Assembly: GCA_025201345.1 (NCBI GenBank)
Contig: JAIXMG010000019.1
Location: forward strand, 620,001-684,000
Source of the DNA: Thamnidium elegans
Lineage: Eukaryota; Mucoromycota; Mucoromycetes; Mucorales; Mucoraceae
DNA: 64,000 bases
Direction: 5' to 3'
Numbering within the stretch: position 1 is the first letter of the stretch; each line of letters starts with the position of its first letter. The notes under the pieces are model-generated. The model saw only the letters and a list, made by a program, of their open reading frames with translations. It had not been told where the DNA came from and made no database searches. A program made the translations under genes and the position numbers. Below are positions 50,722 through 62,624 of the stretch, piece after piece.

Positions 50722-51130
50722 AGGTTAACACATATATCTGTATTATACAATTTTTATCCAACTATAAAATAAACTTTTTTCTCTTTTTTACCTTTTTTTT
50801 ACAGCCACATGAGTGTTGTTTAAACGCAGATTTAAAAAAGTTACCCTTTTCTTTTTTGGAATTAAATAAATTCAGCCACTTTTTATGAATACAAAATCAA
50901 AGCCCTTAAGAAGGGAACACTAAACTTTACTATATACAAATATATCAATTTAGTAAACCAGAAAAAAAAAAAAAAAAAAAAAAAAGTTTAATATTTCTGT
51001 ACAATCCAGTCCCGAAAGCATATTTGATACCGACACTTCTTTCATGCAAAGTATAAAATACTTTTCTCTCTCTTTCAATTTATTTAACAATTATATATAC
51101 ATATATACGCGAGAGAGCTAATATATGTAC
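50722..51130. other. Short intergenic region, convergent genes
   Basis: About 400 nt between the septin-like stop codon and the AP-3 sigma stop codon. It has a poly-A run near 50962-50984 and nothing else of note. Confidence 0.6.
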
Positions 51131-51841
51131 TTAACTACGGAAACCATTCTTTAAAGATTCAGTAGCTCTTAAACTCAAACTACTTGCTGAAACTCCCGTC
51201 TTTTTCTTTGCTCTGTTCATTTCGTTTATTGCCCCAACAATTTCAGTCATATTTGTTTCCAATACTAAACCACCTTGAATAATCTCGGATAAGATGGCAT
51301 GAACTTCATCAAAATGAAAGATCTACCAAAATAAAAAATATGATTAATGGGGGGGGGGTTTAGTAAGTCCATCTCTCTATTATTATTGTTATTTTCTTTT
51401 ACCAAGTCTAATTCGCACACGTTTTCGAAACATCTATCTAAACTTTCTACAAATACCTATTTAAAGCATTAGTTAATGGGCCACAAACACATTGATTTTG
51501 TTGTTACTTACTTGAATAAGATCTAAAATACCTAATTCACTTTCACTTTCATCAACCACAAAAACAAAGTAAAGAGTTGCATAGTGTCTGTAAATAACAC
51601 GAGTATCTTTACCACCTAAAAGTTTACTTCCTTCCAAGAAATTACAAGCTGTATCTGGTCTCTTTGAAACAAGAGAGAAAATCTCTTGTACTAAAGCTTG
51701 TTGTGTGGCGATATCCTATTTCAACATATTAGTATACACACGTATATAAAACTATAAAATAAAATGGCGTACAATTTGTTGATAGAATTTGATGAGACGT
51801 GGTTTACCATGATTGTTAAAAATTAAGACAGACTTAATCAT
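51131..51841 (-). CDS. AP-3 complex subunit sigma
   Basis: Small subunit of the AP-3 adaptor, which sorts cargo from Golgi/endosomes to the vacuole. Exons joined on the minus strand read MIKSVLIFNNHGKPRLIKFY, QQIDIATQQALVQEIFSLVS, KRPDTACNFLEGSKLLGG, YRHYATLYFVFVVDESESEL, GILDLIQ, VFVESLDRCFENVCELDLI, FHFDEVHAILSEIIQGGLVL and ETNMTEIVGAINEMNRAKKK. The IFNNHGKPRL start and VFVE..D.CFENVCELDLIFH core are those of AP-3 sigma rather than AP-1 or AP-2. The stop follows SLKNGFRS. It lies head-to-head with the Munc13-like gene, 287 nt apart. Confidence 0.93.
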
Positions 51842-51883
51842 ACTGTTATTGCGTGTTTCAAAAGGAAAAAGGGGAAAAGAGAC

Positions 51884-51917
<34 letters not shown>

Positions 51918-52128
51918 CACAAAAACTCAGCCCAGTTCGTCTTCCTTTTCGTCTCACCAGTCCAGGAACCTATAAAAAATAAAAAGCTTTTTTTTTTTTT
52001 TTTATTTACTTTTTTTTCTTTTTTTTTTTTTTTTTTTTTTTCTTTATATATATACATTTATATATATATATATATATAAATAAAAGGGAAGCTTTTTCAT
52101 CTCTAGTATATTTATTGCTTATTAGACA

Positions 52129-55100
52129 ATGCAAGCTAAAAGTTCGTCTACGTTACGACGTGGTATTGGAAATTCGAGAAGAACGGTTCGAACACTTAAT
52201 CCAGCTTTTGTTTATGATTATACACTTCGTTGCGCCATTCGTGCGTGTTTAGATGAAGAAGCCAAACAAAAGGGTGGTTTAAAAGAGCCAAAAGAAAAGA
52301 CATTAAACCGACACTCAGTTCATTTAAGTGGTGTCAGTGATGTATTTGGTAACTTGGCAGATAAATTTGTAGGAGAAGACACAAGCAGTGGAAAAGACAA
52401 GCTGACCAAGTCCATTGTGGTACCTTTAATGCATCGATTAGAAAATATTAAAGATGGAAAAGATGTTTCAAAGCAAGAGTACCTTGATCGTCGGTTTATT
52501 TCTGTTGTAAGACAAGTGAGAGATGAAGTCAAGAAACATCGGTACCATCCTTCCGGTTCTATTAATGACTTACTCATTGTCTTTTTAAAGACAAGTGAGA
52601 CGGAACTGAAAAAGACAGATCCTAATCCCGCTGTATGGTTTAAAGATTTAGATAGATATGTTATTCGGTTTACCGAGATTTTATTATTGACTTTGAAAGA
52701 AGATGCACCTAACGCAGCGTCACCTGAACTTATGGATACACTTCGTAAATCTATTTTACCACCTAAATCAAAGCAACAACAACAACAAGAGCAAAGAAAT
52801 AATGCAAGCCCTAATAACGCTTCTACTGATATTATTGATATAATAGAAAATTATCCAATGGTCAAGACTGTTCAAAACTTATTTCAAATTGAAAACTCTA
52901 TTCACAGACAAAAAATTCGTGATCTTCAAGCTATTTGTACTGAATCGAATTTCTTTTTGGATTTAAAGCAATGTATTAATGCCGTAAATACCAATCAACC
53001 ATTTCCTGGTAGAAGAGAAGATTTTAGTAATCAACAAGCTTACGATAGTTGGTTACAAAGAGAAAAGAAATACTTTCAAAGTTTAATGACTATTATGGTA
53101 ACCAATTCTAGCTTAACTCTTCCTCTTAATAGTGAACAAGATTTTGGTTCTGGTAATCTTTTATCTGGTAGAAGAACAAGTGAATCAAAGAGAACTTCCG
53201 TCTACAACAGTAATTCTACTTCAACTGATGATAGTCCTTACACTTATATTCCAAATGATCCCAGAGCTTACTTTCGTTTATTAATGAATATGTGTATGGA
53301 CCTTGATCTTAATATCTCTCCTGATACTGAAAGAGCTAAAGCAAGTGTATTATCTCAATCTTCCGATGACCTCTTACGTGAATGTTGGAAGACCTGGCGT
53401 TTATCTTCTCCTTTCAGAGCTGTACTCTATTTAGAATTAATCAAAAATCGTATGGATACTGAAGAATTACAAGGTGAAGTCGATATTTTAGAAGCAAGAG
53501 ATGCTACTCGTGCTTTAGATAAATGTTTAAAAGAAAGCGATGTTCGTAACTGGACTATTAACGATGTAAGTTCCCTTTTTTTTTTTTTTTTTTTTTTTTA
53601 CGTACATTTGTTTGTATATTAAATTCACATGTCACTTTTTTTTTAGCGTGAAAATTTAATTCGGGTATTCGAAGGCTTAAACGAAACCTGTCTTCATGCT
53701 TTAGCCGAATCATTAGGTCAGTACTGGAGAGTAAAGTAAGTATATAAAATGGTAATAAATAGTAAGAGTTACTTACGTATGTTATTTAGCCCTGAACTTG
53801 TCAATGAGCAGATTGGTTTACTTGATAGTATCTATGAAAATCCTGCGTACCTTGAAGATCATGAAGACCCATTACAGCAATTTAACGCGTTGGAAGATAC
53901 CATTGCTGTAAGATATTATTATTGTCCCTTTTCATAATATATTTTATTTATATATTTTTATGTGTGTACATAGGGAGCAGCTGTATCTAGATGGAGAGTA
54001 TTAGAAAGATCTGTTTTAAACCCTCAAAACGATGATATGACCAACTTGATGAACATGGCTGACAAGTTAATCAAGGAACTTGTATCAGTTGCCAAAAAAT
54101 TTAAGAAGCCGCTTAAAAAGTAAGTTCTGTTACGCAAAAAAAAAACATCTATTGATTTTAATATATAGTTCATTGCATTTACCCGGTATTGTTATGGCTC
54201 GTCAAATGCCTTTCTTTGTATTGGAAATGGAAAATTGGGCTTTTCTTCCTGAAGCAAGAAATGCTCCTATTGATTTAACTTTTCAATTGTACGATAAAGT
54301 ACTTACTTTGAAAAGACTTTATGATCAATATGGTCCAAGGTATAATATATTATATATTATATGTGTATATGTAGGGTTCTAAAATATTATTATAGACAAA
54401 AAGCTGCTTTGTTCAAGGTCGAGTCTTGGTTCTTGTTACATGTTCGTCGTTGGCTAACAACCACAAATGAAGAAACTCCTGAATGGGTTAGAAATGCTAT
54501 TAAGCAAGACGAGGTAAGTGTTATCTTTCTTCTTTCTTTCTTTAAGAGTGTATACTAACTTATATACTTCTAGTTTAAATGTATTAATGATACCACTATG
54601 CATTCATCTTCAGTTGTGGATTTATTTACCATGTTCCATCAAGCTGTTGAATTTGTACAGAGATTAGAATGGCCTAACAGTATACAAGAATGTCGTTTTA
54701 ATACAGCATTATCAAAAGTGATTGGTGTTGCTCTTGAACAATACACAGCGGAATTAGAAGATATGATTCATGGAGATATTTTCCCTCATGTTCAAAGAGA
54801 GGCTGCATCGCATGCTAATGCCAATGTTATTGATAGAGCTCGTACTCAGTTCTTTGGTAACCGTGGTGCATCTGGAAAGGCTGGAGAAGATCATTATGAT
54901 TTCTTGGCTGAGGTAATCATTTTATTTGTATATATATATATATAGGATACATGCTTAGAGAATATTTTTTTTAACTTTAGACTTGCGTTAAAATTAACAA
55001 TATTGAAGGAGCTCGTACTAAATTGGATCGCTTGTACCAAAATATGGATGTAGATGATATTGCACAAGAGATGAGAGAATATGAGTCTCGATTACCTCCT

Positions 55101-56408
55101 TCTGCCGCAAAGACAGTTGATAAAAATACCAAATACCTTTACTCTGTCAAGATTGTCAGAGCCGAAAATTTACTTCCCGCTGATAACAATGGACTTAGTG
55201 ACCCTTACGTTGTTTTAGAAATTGACTCCAAGCATATTGCTAGAACTCGTACAGTTTATGAAACATTGAACCCTAGATGGGATCAAGTATTTGATTTATG
55301 GCTTACAAATGAGACAATTGATGTATTGGCCATTGTGTTTGATGAAGATGTAATTGGAGCTGATGAAGAATTGGGTGGACATTGGTTTAAATTGGGACCT
55401 TCTTATTATGATGATTTCCAAACACATGAACTTGTATTGAACTTTAAACCTCAAGGTAAACTTGTATTACGTATTAGTATGGAAGGTGAAAAGGATGATA
55501 TTCAATTCTGGTTTGGTAAGGCCTTCCGTGTGTTAAAGAGGGCAGAGAATGATGCTGCAGGTCTTATTGTTGATAAGATGGGTAGTTATTTCCGTCAAAT
55601 CTTAAACCGTAAGACAATAGACAAGTTACTTGGTCGTGATCGTGGATTCTTTTCTCCCTTTTCTCGCACCAGTAAAACCATCAACCCTGATTATCAAGAA
55701 TGCGAAGACTCTATTGCTCCTCTTTTGGATTATTTGGAGAAGAATCTCAAGATCTTGAATGATAATTTATCAGAGACCAACATGAACCATGTCGTCTTAA
55801 AGATTTGGAAAGAAATCTTGATTACATTGGAAGGTGTTTTATTACCACCTCTTTCAGAACAATTATCAGAATTAAAGCCATTGGATGATTATGAATTCCA
55901 TGTTGTCTTCAAGTGGTTAGAACTTCTCAAGATCCTGTTTAATGGTGGTGAAGATTCTGATGCTGTCTCATTGGATAAACTGGACAGTTCACAATACTTT
56001 GCTCTTTTAGCAATTAATGCCGCGTACAATATGGAAACCGATAAATTAATTGAAGGTTACAACACCACTGTTAAGAACCAATTGGAATTAAAGTTACGTG
56101 GTGGTAGAAAGGCAGATAGAAGTAAAACTGTCTATCATTCCAAGAACACTGTTAAAAAGAGAAAATCAAGTGCTAGAAAATCCGTTTCAATTGAATTGCC
56201 CAATAGTGATACCATCTTGCGTATTCTTCGTATGCGTACCGGTAAACAAGTACGCGATTTCCTTCATTCTGAATTCGAGAAGCGTAACAATCCCCCTGCT
56301 AATATTAGTATGGAGGATGACGGTAAATTGAAAGATATACCTCCTTTACCTACTATTCCTACCAATGATTTAACGCCTACCATAGAGCATACAATTCCTT
56401 TGAGATAA
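52129..56408 (+). CDS. Munc13-like (MHD-C2) exocytosis factor
   Basis: About seven exons; exon 1 (52129-53565) encodes 479 residues. Order: a basic N-terminus (STLRRGIGNSRRTVRTLNPA), a long helical region with MHD1/DUF810 character, a C2 domain (LYSVKIVRAENLLPADNNGL, SDPYVVLEIDSKHIARTRTV, TLNPRWDQVFDLWL, then VFDEDVIGADEEL), and an MHD2-like helical region (ILITLEGVLLPPLSEQLSEL). The C2 keeps acidic Ca-loop residues (D in SDPYV, and DED). The C-terminus has a basic KKRKSSARKS patch and a Pro-rich end. Fungal homologues are Ync13-type proteins that prime secretory vesicles at growth or division sites. That function is inferred by family. Confidence 0.9.
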
Positions 56409-57465
56409 AAGGAAAGGAAAATATATATTTGTATATGTTTTTGTAACAATAATAAACTCTTTTTTTTTTTTTTTTTTTTTTTTTTTGTGAAAAAAAGTCG
56501 GTGCCTGCTCCTTTATTAACGCACCAATTATAAAAAATTCTCGTGTAGTTGTGTATAGTACACAGAAAGTCAGGCATATTTAACCGAGCAATCCAATCAT
56601 ATTCTACTATCATAAAATGTACAGATCAAAAAATTAAAAATGTTTCTGTGCTTAAAATATTTATTGTGTACCTAATCTCCAAAGAGAATAGTTGTACATG
56701 GTAGTTTTGTACGGACGTTTAAAAGTGATAAAGAGCTAGTGATTATAACGTAACTGTTATTAAAAGTAGGTTATAGTGTGTTTTATCTGGGGTATTTTTT
56801 TAAAAAAAAATAGACTTTACTATTTATCTGATCCCTTCATTAATTTTTTTCCAATTTTGGAACGTTGTCCAACGTAATACCACGTATCTCTCCTTCATTA
56901 CCGTATAGAGAGATCAGTATAAAGTTTTATTCTGCGTTGCTTGAGGAAGTATGTACACTGGACTTATCATTAGGCTACATACTCGAAAGACCACATATTC
57001 TTTTTAGCGTAGTTTATCAAAAAAAGAAAAAAATATATATAATAAATTAACTAATGTATTAAATTATAAAGTAAATAGTTAGGGTCAGCTACGAATATAA
57101 GGTTTTGGCGCTCAGTGACTAGTCTTTTTTAACCATTTGTCTAACAACTACTATATGATGTATTTCATCTAATTTGATTCGAATATTCTATATTACAGAT
57201 TATCAAATTATTTTTAAGACAGGAACATATGATCTTGGGGTATTGTATTGCTTCGGTACATGAGCTCTCGGAATTGGTGATTGTCTCTTTGACAACCGTA
57301 ACTATAGAAAAATACGCGGATCATACACTCTCCTCTCATGTTATACAGTGTACGATAATGTTTAACTACTAATGCTCACCCGAAAAACTGCACTCGTAAA
57401 GAAACTTTTTAATTGAAAAAAAAAAAATTGGCCGGAGTTCCCTTTTGTAAAAAAACAGCAGCCTT
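56409..57465. other. Intergenic region, no supported gene
   Basis: About 1 kb between the Munc13-like gene and the RTA1-like gene. It has poly-T and poly-A runs and no coding-quality frame. Confidence 0.55.
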
Positions 57466-57512
57466 ATGGGCACGGCAGTGGGTTGGAATTTATCCGCGTC
57501 TCTTTTAGGCAC

Positions 57513-57519
57513 TATAAAA
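57513..57519 (+). promoter_or_regulatory. TATA box of RTA1-like gene
   Basis: TATAAAA lies about 70 nt upstream of the ATG at 57583. Its position argues that the in-frame ATG at 57466 is upstream of transcription and that 57583 is the real start. Confidence 0.55.
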
Positions 57520-57582
57520 TCTTTTCGATTTTTCTTTAGTTTAATTTTACCTTTTATTTACAAAAATAAAAAAAAAGTAGAA

Positions 57583-58467
57583 ATGGATGGACCAATTGAT
57601 ATGGTGTATATGTACTTTCAGTACCACCCCAACAAACCAGCAGCATACGTAGCATTAGCCGTATTTGTATTGATCGATATATACTTGATCTTACGTATCC
57701 GATTACAAAAGGCACCCGCATTTATGTACAAACTGATCCCACTTCTAACCATGGAAACACTAGGCTTTGTAATGCGTATCGTTTGTTTCTCAACTCCAAT
57801 CAACTTGGGCAAGTTCTTAACATCCAATTTATTTACCATTGTAGCGCCTAATGTTGTGGGCCTTGTTAATTATAACGCAATCACGCATATGATTCGATTA
57901 TCAAACCTGGAAACCGATAAATTCTACCTTAATCATAAAAAGTTAAAAATTTTATCGATTGTTTGTACTATTATTCCTTCTATGCTTCAAGGTATTGGTG
58001 GCGCGCTCCAAACGGTTGCCGATCTTCGTTCGAAAGGACTCAAGCTGATTATTGCCGGCCTCTCTATTCAATTAATTGTGTTTGCTTCATTCTTTATGTT
58101 TCTTATTTTTATTACTCGTGAAAATTCTATTACATATCAAGTAGAAGGCATTGAGAATCCTAAAAAGAAGACCTTGATTCGTGTCTATGCTACACTTTCC
58201 TTATTAACCATCCGAATCATCTATCGATTAGCTCAATTCTCGACTGGACCTACTGGACCTATTGCTACCAAAGAATGGACTATATATGTATTCGATACCC
58301 TCATTGTCGCTTTTGTCTTTTTAATCTTATCTACGTTAAATTCTTGTTTCCCCAAACAAGGCGAAGAAATCTTCATTGAAAGAGATGAAGAGAAATGTAG
58401 AAGTTCAAGAGAGAGTAGCGTATCTAATACGTTAAAAGAAGAACCAAGAGAAGAAAATAAACTATAG
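57583..58467 (+). CDS. RTA1-like seven-helix membrane protein
   Basis: A 294-residue intronless gene. It starts MDGPIDMVYMYFQYHPNKPA; the P-x-K-P-A-A-Y segment before the first helix fits RTA1-family proteins. About seven hydrophobic segments follow, for example AAYVALAVFVLIDIYLILRI, METLGFVMRIVCFSTPI, LFTIVAPNVVGLVNYNAI, and IIAGLSIQLIVFASFFMFLI. Later loops hold RIIYRLAQFSTGPTGPIATK and a hydrophilic C-tail rich in Glu/Arg. RTA1/RTM1 proteins are fungal lipid-translocating or resistance-linked membrane proteins; the substrate here is unknown. I reject the in-frame ATG at 57466 because a TATA box lies between the two. Confidence 0.8.
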   Translation: MDGPIDMVYMYFQYHPNKPAAYVALAVFVLIDIYLILRIRLQKAPAFMYKLIPLLTMETLGFVMRIVCFSTPINLGKFLTSNLFTIVAPNVVGLVNYNAITHMIRLSNLETDKFYLNHKKLKILSIVCTIIPSMLQGIGGALQTVADLRSKGLKLIIAGLSIQLIVFASFFMFLIFITRENSITYQVEGIENPKKKTLIRVYATLSLLTIRIIYRLAQFSTGPTGPIATKEWTIYVFDTLIVAFVFLILSTLNSCFPKQGEEIFIERDEEKCRSSRESSVSNTLKEEPREENKL

Positions 58468-58853
58468 ATATGAAGCGTGTGTGTATATAATAATAATAAT
58501 TTAATAAAATCAAATAAGTTCAACTCTCACAAGCTTATTTAGCCGATTACTCGACCTGTAATCGAACGTAGATTCATTCACCGAATTCTAATTGTACTTT
58601 TTTTTTGCTTCTTGTTTATATCATATTCATCTTTTTGCAATATCAAAATAACCCATCATTCTTCTTCGAAATATAAACCCCCCCCCCTTTATTGGTCAAA
58701 ATATTGACAGGTTTAGTGTATTGAAAATACTCGTTTTTTTTATATGCTGTAGATAAATTAGCGTAGTGTTACCACTGACTTGCCACATGTTCTTAAAATA
58801 AATCTTGGCATAGTTTAAAGTTTCCATCATCTTATTAGGTAAAAGTTTACCAG

Positions 58854-58887
58854 TACAGTGCGTCCACTCTCAAATGGAATTCAGTGG
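58854..58887 (+). repeat. Probable left terminal repeat of mariner/Fanzor region
   Basis: TA at 58854-58855 is followed by CAGTGCGTCCACTCTCAAAT and GGAATTCAGTGG. The start resembles the repeat at 1017 (CAGTGCATCTA) and typical Tc1/mariner ends. I found no clear inverted partner before 64000, so the right end is lost, diverged or outside the region. Confidence 0.4.
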
Positions 58888-58988
58888 TACATTTTTTGAA
58901 AATAAATTGGAGCTTCAATTAGAACACTTTGTGAACTTAAGTTTGAATATTATTTTTACTTTATTTTTACTCTTCATAATTCATAAAG

Positions 58989-59024
<36 letters not shown>

Positions 59025-59029
59025 TGAAG

Positions 59030-60243
59030 ACGGCTCCGGCAACATTACGAAGGAAGATGGAACTGAATTTATGGATTTCGAGATTGAAGGTGATCCTTAC
59101 AATTTAAATAAACCGGCAGATTTCGATATGTCTGAGAACAATAGTAGAGAAGCTGATAGTAGTAAGAGCATAGAAAGCACTAGTTCAGATAAAGCAAAAA
59201 TATGTATTGCATGATGGAACTACTCGTGGATTGTTTTTTTTTATTGGGGGCTGCTAAAGGGCCTTTCTGTTCGTGCTGCGGCTTCCCGAGCCAATGTGAG
59301 CCATAGAGAGGTATATAAGCGACCCAGATAATTATGAAATGGAAAAAAAGACAAATCGTAGCAACAGACCAGTTTTTAAGCTTCAGTAACATTTGATTAA
59401 TTTTTTTGATTTGCTGTTATAATTGATGCCGTAGAAAGTTTGACAACAGCTTTTGAAGGGCTTGATATTAAGAAGTCTAGAGTAGACGAGTTTATGAAAG
59501 ACGAGTGTAATCTCTCTTTGAAAGCCACCACGTTGCGTCCAAGTCCTCGCAACGACGAAAAAAAATTAGGAAAGACGTTGAAGTGAGCGCAAGAGTGGGT
59601 GGACATCGACATGGACTTTATAAAGGACTGTGTATTTATTGACGAGTCCGGTTTTGGCATAAACATGAGACGCAGTAGAGCTTGGTCTAGAAAGGGCACC
59701 AAAGCTATAATCACTACTGCGAGTACCAGAGCAGCGTCTCATATCGTAATCGGAGCAATTTCAGCCATAGGTGTTGTTAATATAACTATGAAAAAAAAAA
59801 AAAATAAGATCCAAGGTGGTAAAAAAAGAAAAGCTGCCCAGCCTAAAGCTCCCCAGACAAAAGGTACAACAACTGGCCGTTATCTTAATTTTATCAAAGA
59901 GACATTGGACGTCATGGACAGGTAGCCCGAAATAAAAGGTTTTTACCTTATCATGGATAATGACCCGATCCATTCATCGAGTGAAGTAAACCAGATGGTA
60001 GGAAGAAGAAACAAAAACTATAAATGCATGTATCTTCCTCCATACTCTCCAGAATTGAATCCAATTGAGCAATTTTGGACTATAATTAAGCATAAACTAA
60101 AGCGTAATTAGCTTATGAAGTCTGAAACACTTGCACAAAGAATAACTAAAGCATGTAATGATGTCCCTTTATCTCACCTTGTCAATATTACTCAACACTC
60201 TAAAAAAAATTTCCAAAACTGTTTAAACAAAGCCCCTATTTAA
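59030..60243 (+). pseudogene. Tc1/mariner-like (DD36E-spaced) transposase pseudogene
   Basis: Degraded transposase in several frames. An acidic N-terminal stretch (DGTEFMDFEIEGDPYNLN) precedes a helix-turn-helix remnant (GLSVRAAASRANVSHREVYK). The catalytic domain follows: CVFIDESGFGINMRRSRAWS, RAASHIVIGAISAIGVVNIT, then YLIMDNDPIHSSSEVNQM and YLPPYSPELNPIEQFW. The three acids are visible, with 36 residues between the second D and the E. In-frame stops are TGA 59584-59586, TAG 59923-59925 and TAG 60109-60111, plus frame jumps in the N-terminal part and a low-complexity Lys-rich insert. The final segment runs to TAA at 60241. It lies immediately upstream of, and on the same strand as, a Fanzor. 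Confidence 0.85.
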
Positions 60244-60324
60244 TAAAATGCTCCATATTAATACTTGTAGTAACTTTATTTATATACATTAACATTATAG
60301 CCTAAAAGTTTAAAGAAATCTCAA

Positions 60325-62440
60325 ATGAAAAAAGACGAGGAAGATAACGATATCGAAAAAGTAAATGTGAACAAGGGTGAAATAGATATATTTAACCGAA
60401 GGTTATCAAAGCTGAAGGGTAGGTTGAAATACATGTTGTATACACATGAAAAAGAAAGAATCAGCAAGCAAGATTTTGATTTGGCGGGTATAACCGATAA
60501 AGAGATGCAAGTATGTTCACAACTGTTTTTCTTCATAGAACCTTATATTCCACAGAAGGAGAAAAGATACTTGATTTCGGCGCAACTACCACTTATGGTA
60601 TTATCGAACCAAGCTTTTGAGACATCTGAATATATCAAATTTAGCGTCAAATTGTGTCTAAGGCCAAGTCCATCTTCCTGTTTATGCTTACCATTAAATA
60701 CGGCCATGCTGTATATGCTAATGACGAATTTTAATAATAGACCTTTCGATTTATTTTCTAAAGAAGGAAAATTGATATCAAGTTTACCTTCTGCCATTAA
60801 AGATAAAGCAGCTGTATTTGGCTCAATTTTCGATATTAAGAGTATCAAGGAATATTGTAACTCCAGACGCTTAACATTCATACGTAGAATTTTGATTCGA
60901 CCCGGGTTTGTTACATGTGTCATTCATGGTAGTACTCCCAATACTATGCCTAATATCGAGGAACTCCGCCCACCACCCAAAAAAAGCCTGGCAAGACAGT
61001 TAATCACCAACAAAAAATGAAAGAGTTGGAAAAAACCGCCGAAGAATTAAATAAGGAACCGCAAGATCGAAAGAAAAGCTTTAATCTTGAAGAAACGGAT
61101 CGCCATATAAAAAACTTGAAGAAAGAGCGAAATTTGTTATCGCATGAAGGCCAAAGAAATATGATGGCTACTGAAATAAAGATCATGAAGCAAAGGCGAT
61201 GGACTGATTTCAAACATATAGAAATATTGCGTCGTGAATTTAAAGAAACAAGAAGGAAAGCTTATTTTTTTCGAATAACGACTTTAGCCGATAATGTTCA
61301 AGACGTGTCTCGAAATCATGAAGTATCCGATGATTTTATAGATAGTTTATTGACGAATATAAAGGATTTAAAGTTTAGCGGAACAGATTATGGTTTGCAA
61401 ACAATGTCGGTTACAGTGGGGGTATCTCTGAAAATGTTCAACGCTTATTTAAATTTATACAATAAGTTCAACCCAGAACATCCATTGTAAATATAAATCA
61501 TTTTAAATAATTACGGGCTTTAATATATATATCTTTACTTATAAATGCCAAATTAAACATTTAGGCTTGTAAAAAACCAGCTTGATGCTCCCTTTCTGGT
61601 TTTACCAAAAGCTCATAAACTGACATCAAAGAATATAATCTATTTGTGTTTAAAAATTCAAATGTCATATAAACTTGAACAAAGGAAAAAGAATACGGTT
61701 AGTATAAGGCAACATAGGTACATAAATATTAAGAATAAATTGTAACTAACTCTATCTTCTACATTTATAGCAACTGGGAAAAGTCGTTTCTACTATAGAA
61801 ATGAATTTGTCAAAGCTTGCAAAACCTGCCAGCTCGAAATAGATTGATATAAAGAAGCAGTATAATGTATGTTAATACTACATATTATATCACATTATAT
61901 TAGACAGAAAACCAAACATGCAATAAAATGTATACAGTACCATGCGAGAGAAAGGAATAGATTGCATTCGTTTTACAATTCTCGGGTCTCGTCTAGAGAA
62001 AGAAGAACCACTGAGTTTTTCACAAGAAGAACTAAAGATCGTGTAGCCGCCAAAGAGCGCAGATTTGTAAAAGGAAAATAAAAAAAAAGCTATTCCTATA
62101 ATGGCTATCGATAATGCTGGCACTGGGGTTGGTAGGTTATGATAGACGAGGAGGAAAATGGCTGGCGAGTTTACACAACAGATATGTACCAATAATCATG
62201 ACAGATGAGCATATGACGTCCCAATTATGCCTGTATCGTTATTTCCTCATCGTTCATCCTCGAACATTGGATAATAAAAGAATCCTTGGAACTTCTCGTT
62301 GTTTAAATCCTGATTGTCCCGCATTCAAACATGGAAGAGCAACCAATAATTGTGATGTTATGTCTGCTGCAGCAATAGGAATATCCGCAATGACGAAAGT
62401 TTTATACAACCAAAACTTTCCTCCTTTCTCTAAACATTAA
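60325..62440 (+). pseudogene. Fanzor, copy 3, second subfamily, degraded
   Basis: The first open part (60325-61020) is hydrophobic and basic with KDKAAVFGSIFDIKSIKEYC, then RRLTFIRRILIRPGFVTCVI. A second frame (61017-61490) continues with a charged coil and the RuvC-I-like FSGTDYGLQTMSVTVGVSLK. Later exons hold a basic stretch (HARERNRLHSFYNSRVSSRE), KKKAIPIMAIDNAGTGVG, and GGKWLASLHNRYVPIIMTDE with RuvC-II DEHMTSQLC. Then come RCLNPDCPAFKHGRATNNCD and MSAAAIGISAM, the RuvC-III region. The Cys pair expected at CLYR is CxxR here and the usual RD reads NCD. There are several frame breaks, and in-frame stops at 62142-62147 in one frame. It differs from the copies at 1.4 and 35.5 kb (RD..SA.AIG versus NRD..A.KNM). 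Confidence 0.72.
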
Positions 62441-62458
62441 CAATATTTATATTTTTTT

Positions 62459-62550
62459 TGCCCCTGGCCACCTGAAAAACACACGCTTTAAAGCGGTGGT
62501 GCGTCAGGTTGTGTTTCGCCGCTTGTGCGGTTTGAATACTTCGGGTAAAG
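62459..62550 (+). ncRNA. Candidate guide-RNA (omega-RNA-like) region after Fanzor
   Basis: This is the only GC-rich stretch near the element, starting 19 nt after the Fanzor stop codon. Stems visible by eye: CCACC (62468-62472) with GGTGG (62495-62499), an inner CGCT-TTAA-AGCG (62484-62495), and CCGC-TTGT-GCGG (62519-62530). A shared GGTTGTGTTTCGC precedes the last stem. Known Fanzor/TnpB guide RNAs come from this position. No expression evidence can be seen in sequence. Confidence 0.4.
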
Positions 62551-62624
62551 TAGAAATATTTTAAAGAATTTAAATTTTAAAACGAACATTTTTTCATTTC
62601 CTTTTTTGGGATCTGGAATATTGT

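Noticed and set aside
51752..52057. A longer N-terminus for AP-3 sigma
   Set aside because: The upstream residues are poly-Lys/Phe from A/T runs; the family starts at MIKSVLIFNNHGKPRL.
57466..57582. N-terminal extension of the RTA1-like protein
   Set aside because: A TATAAAA box lies between this ATG and 57583, and the extra residues do not resemble the family's N-terminus.
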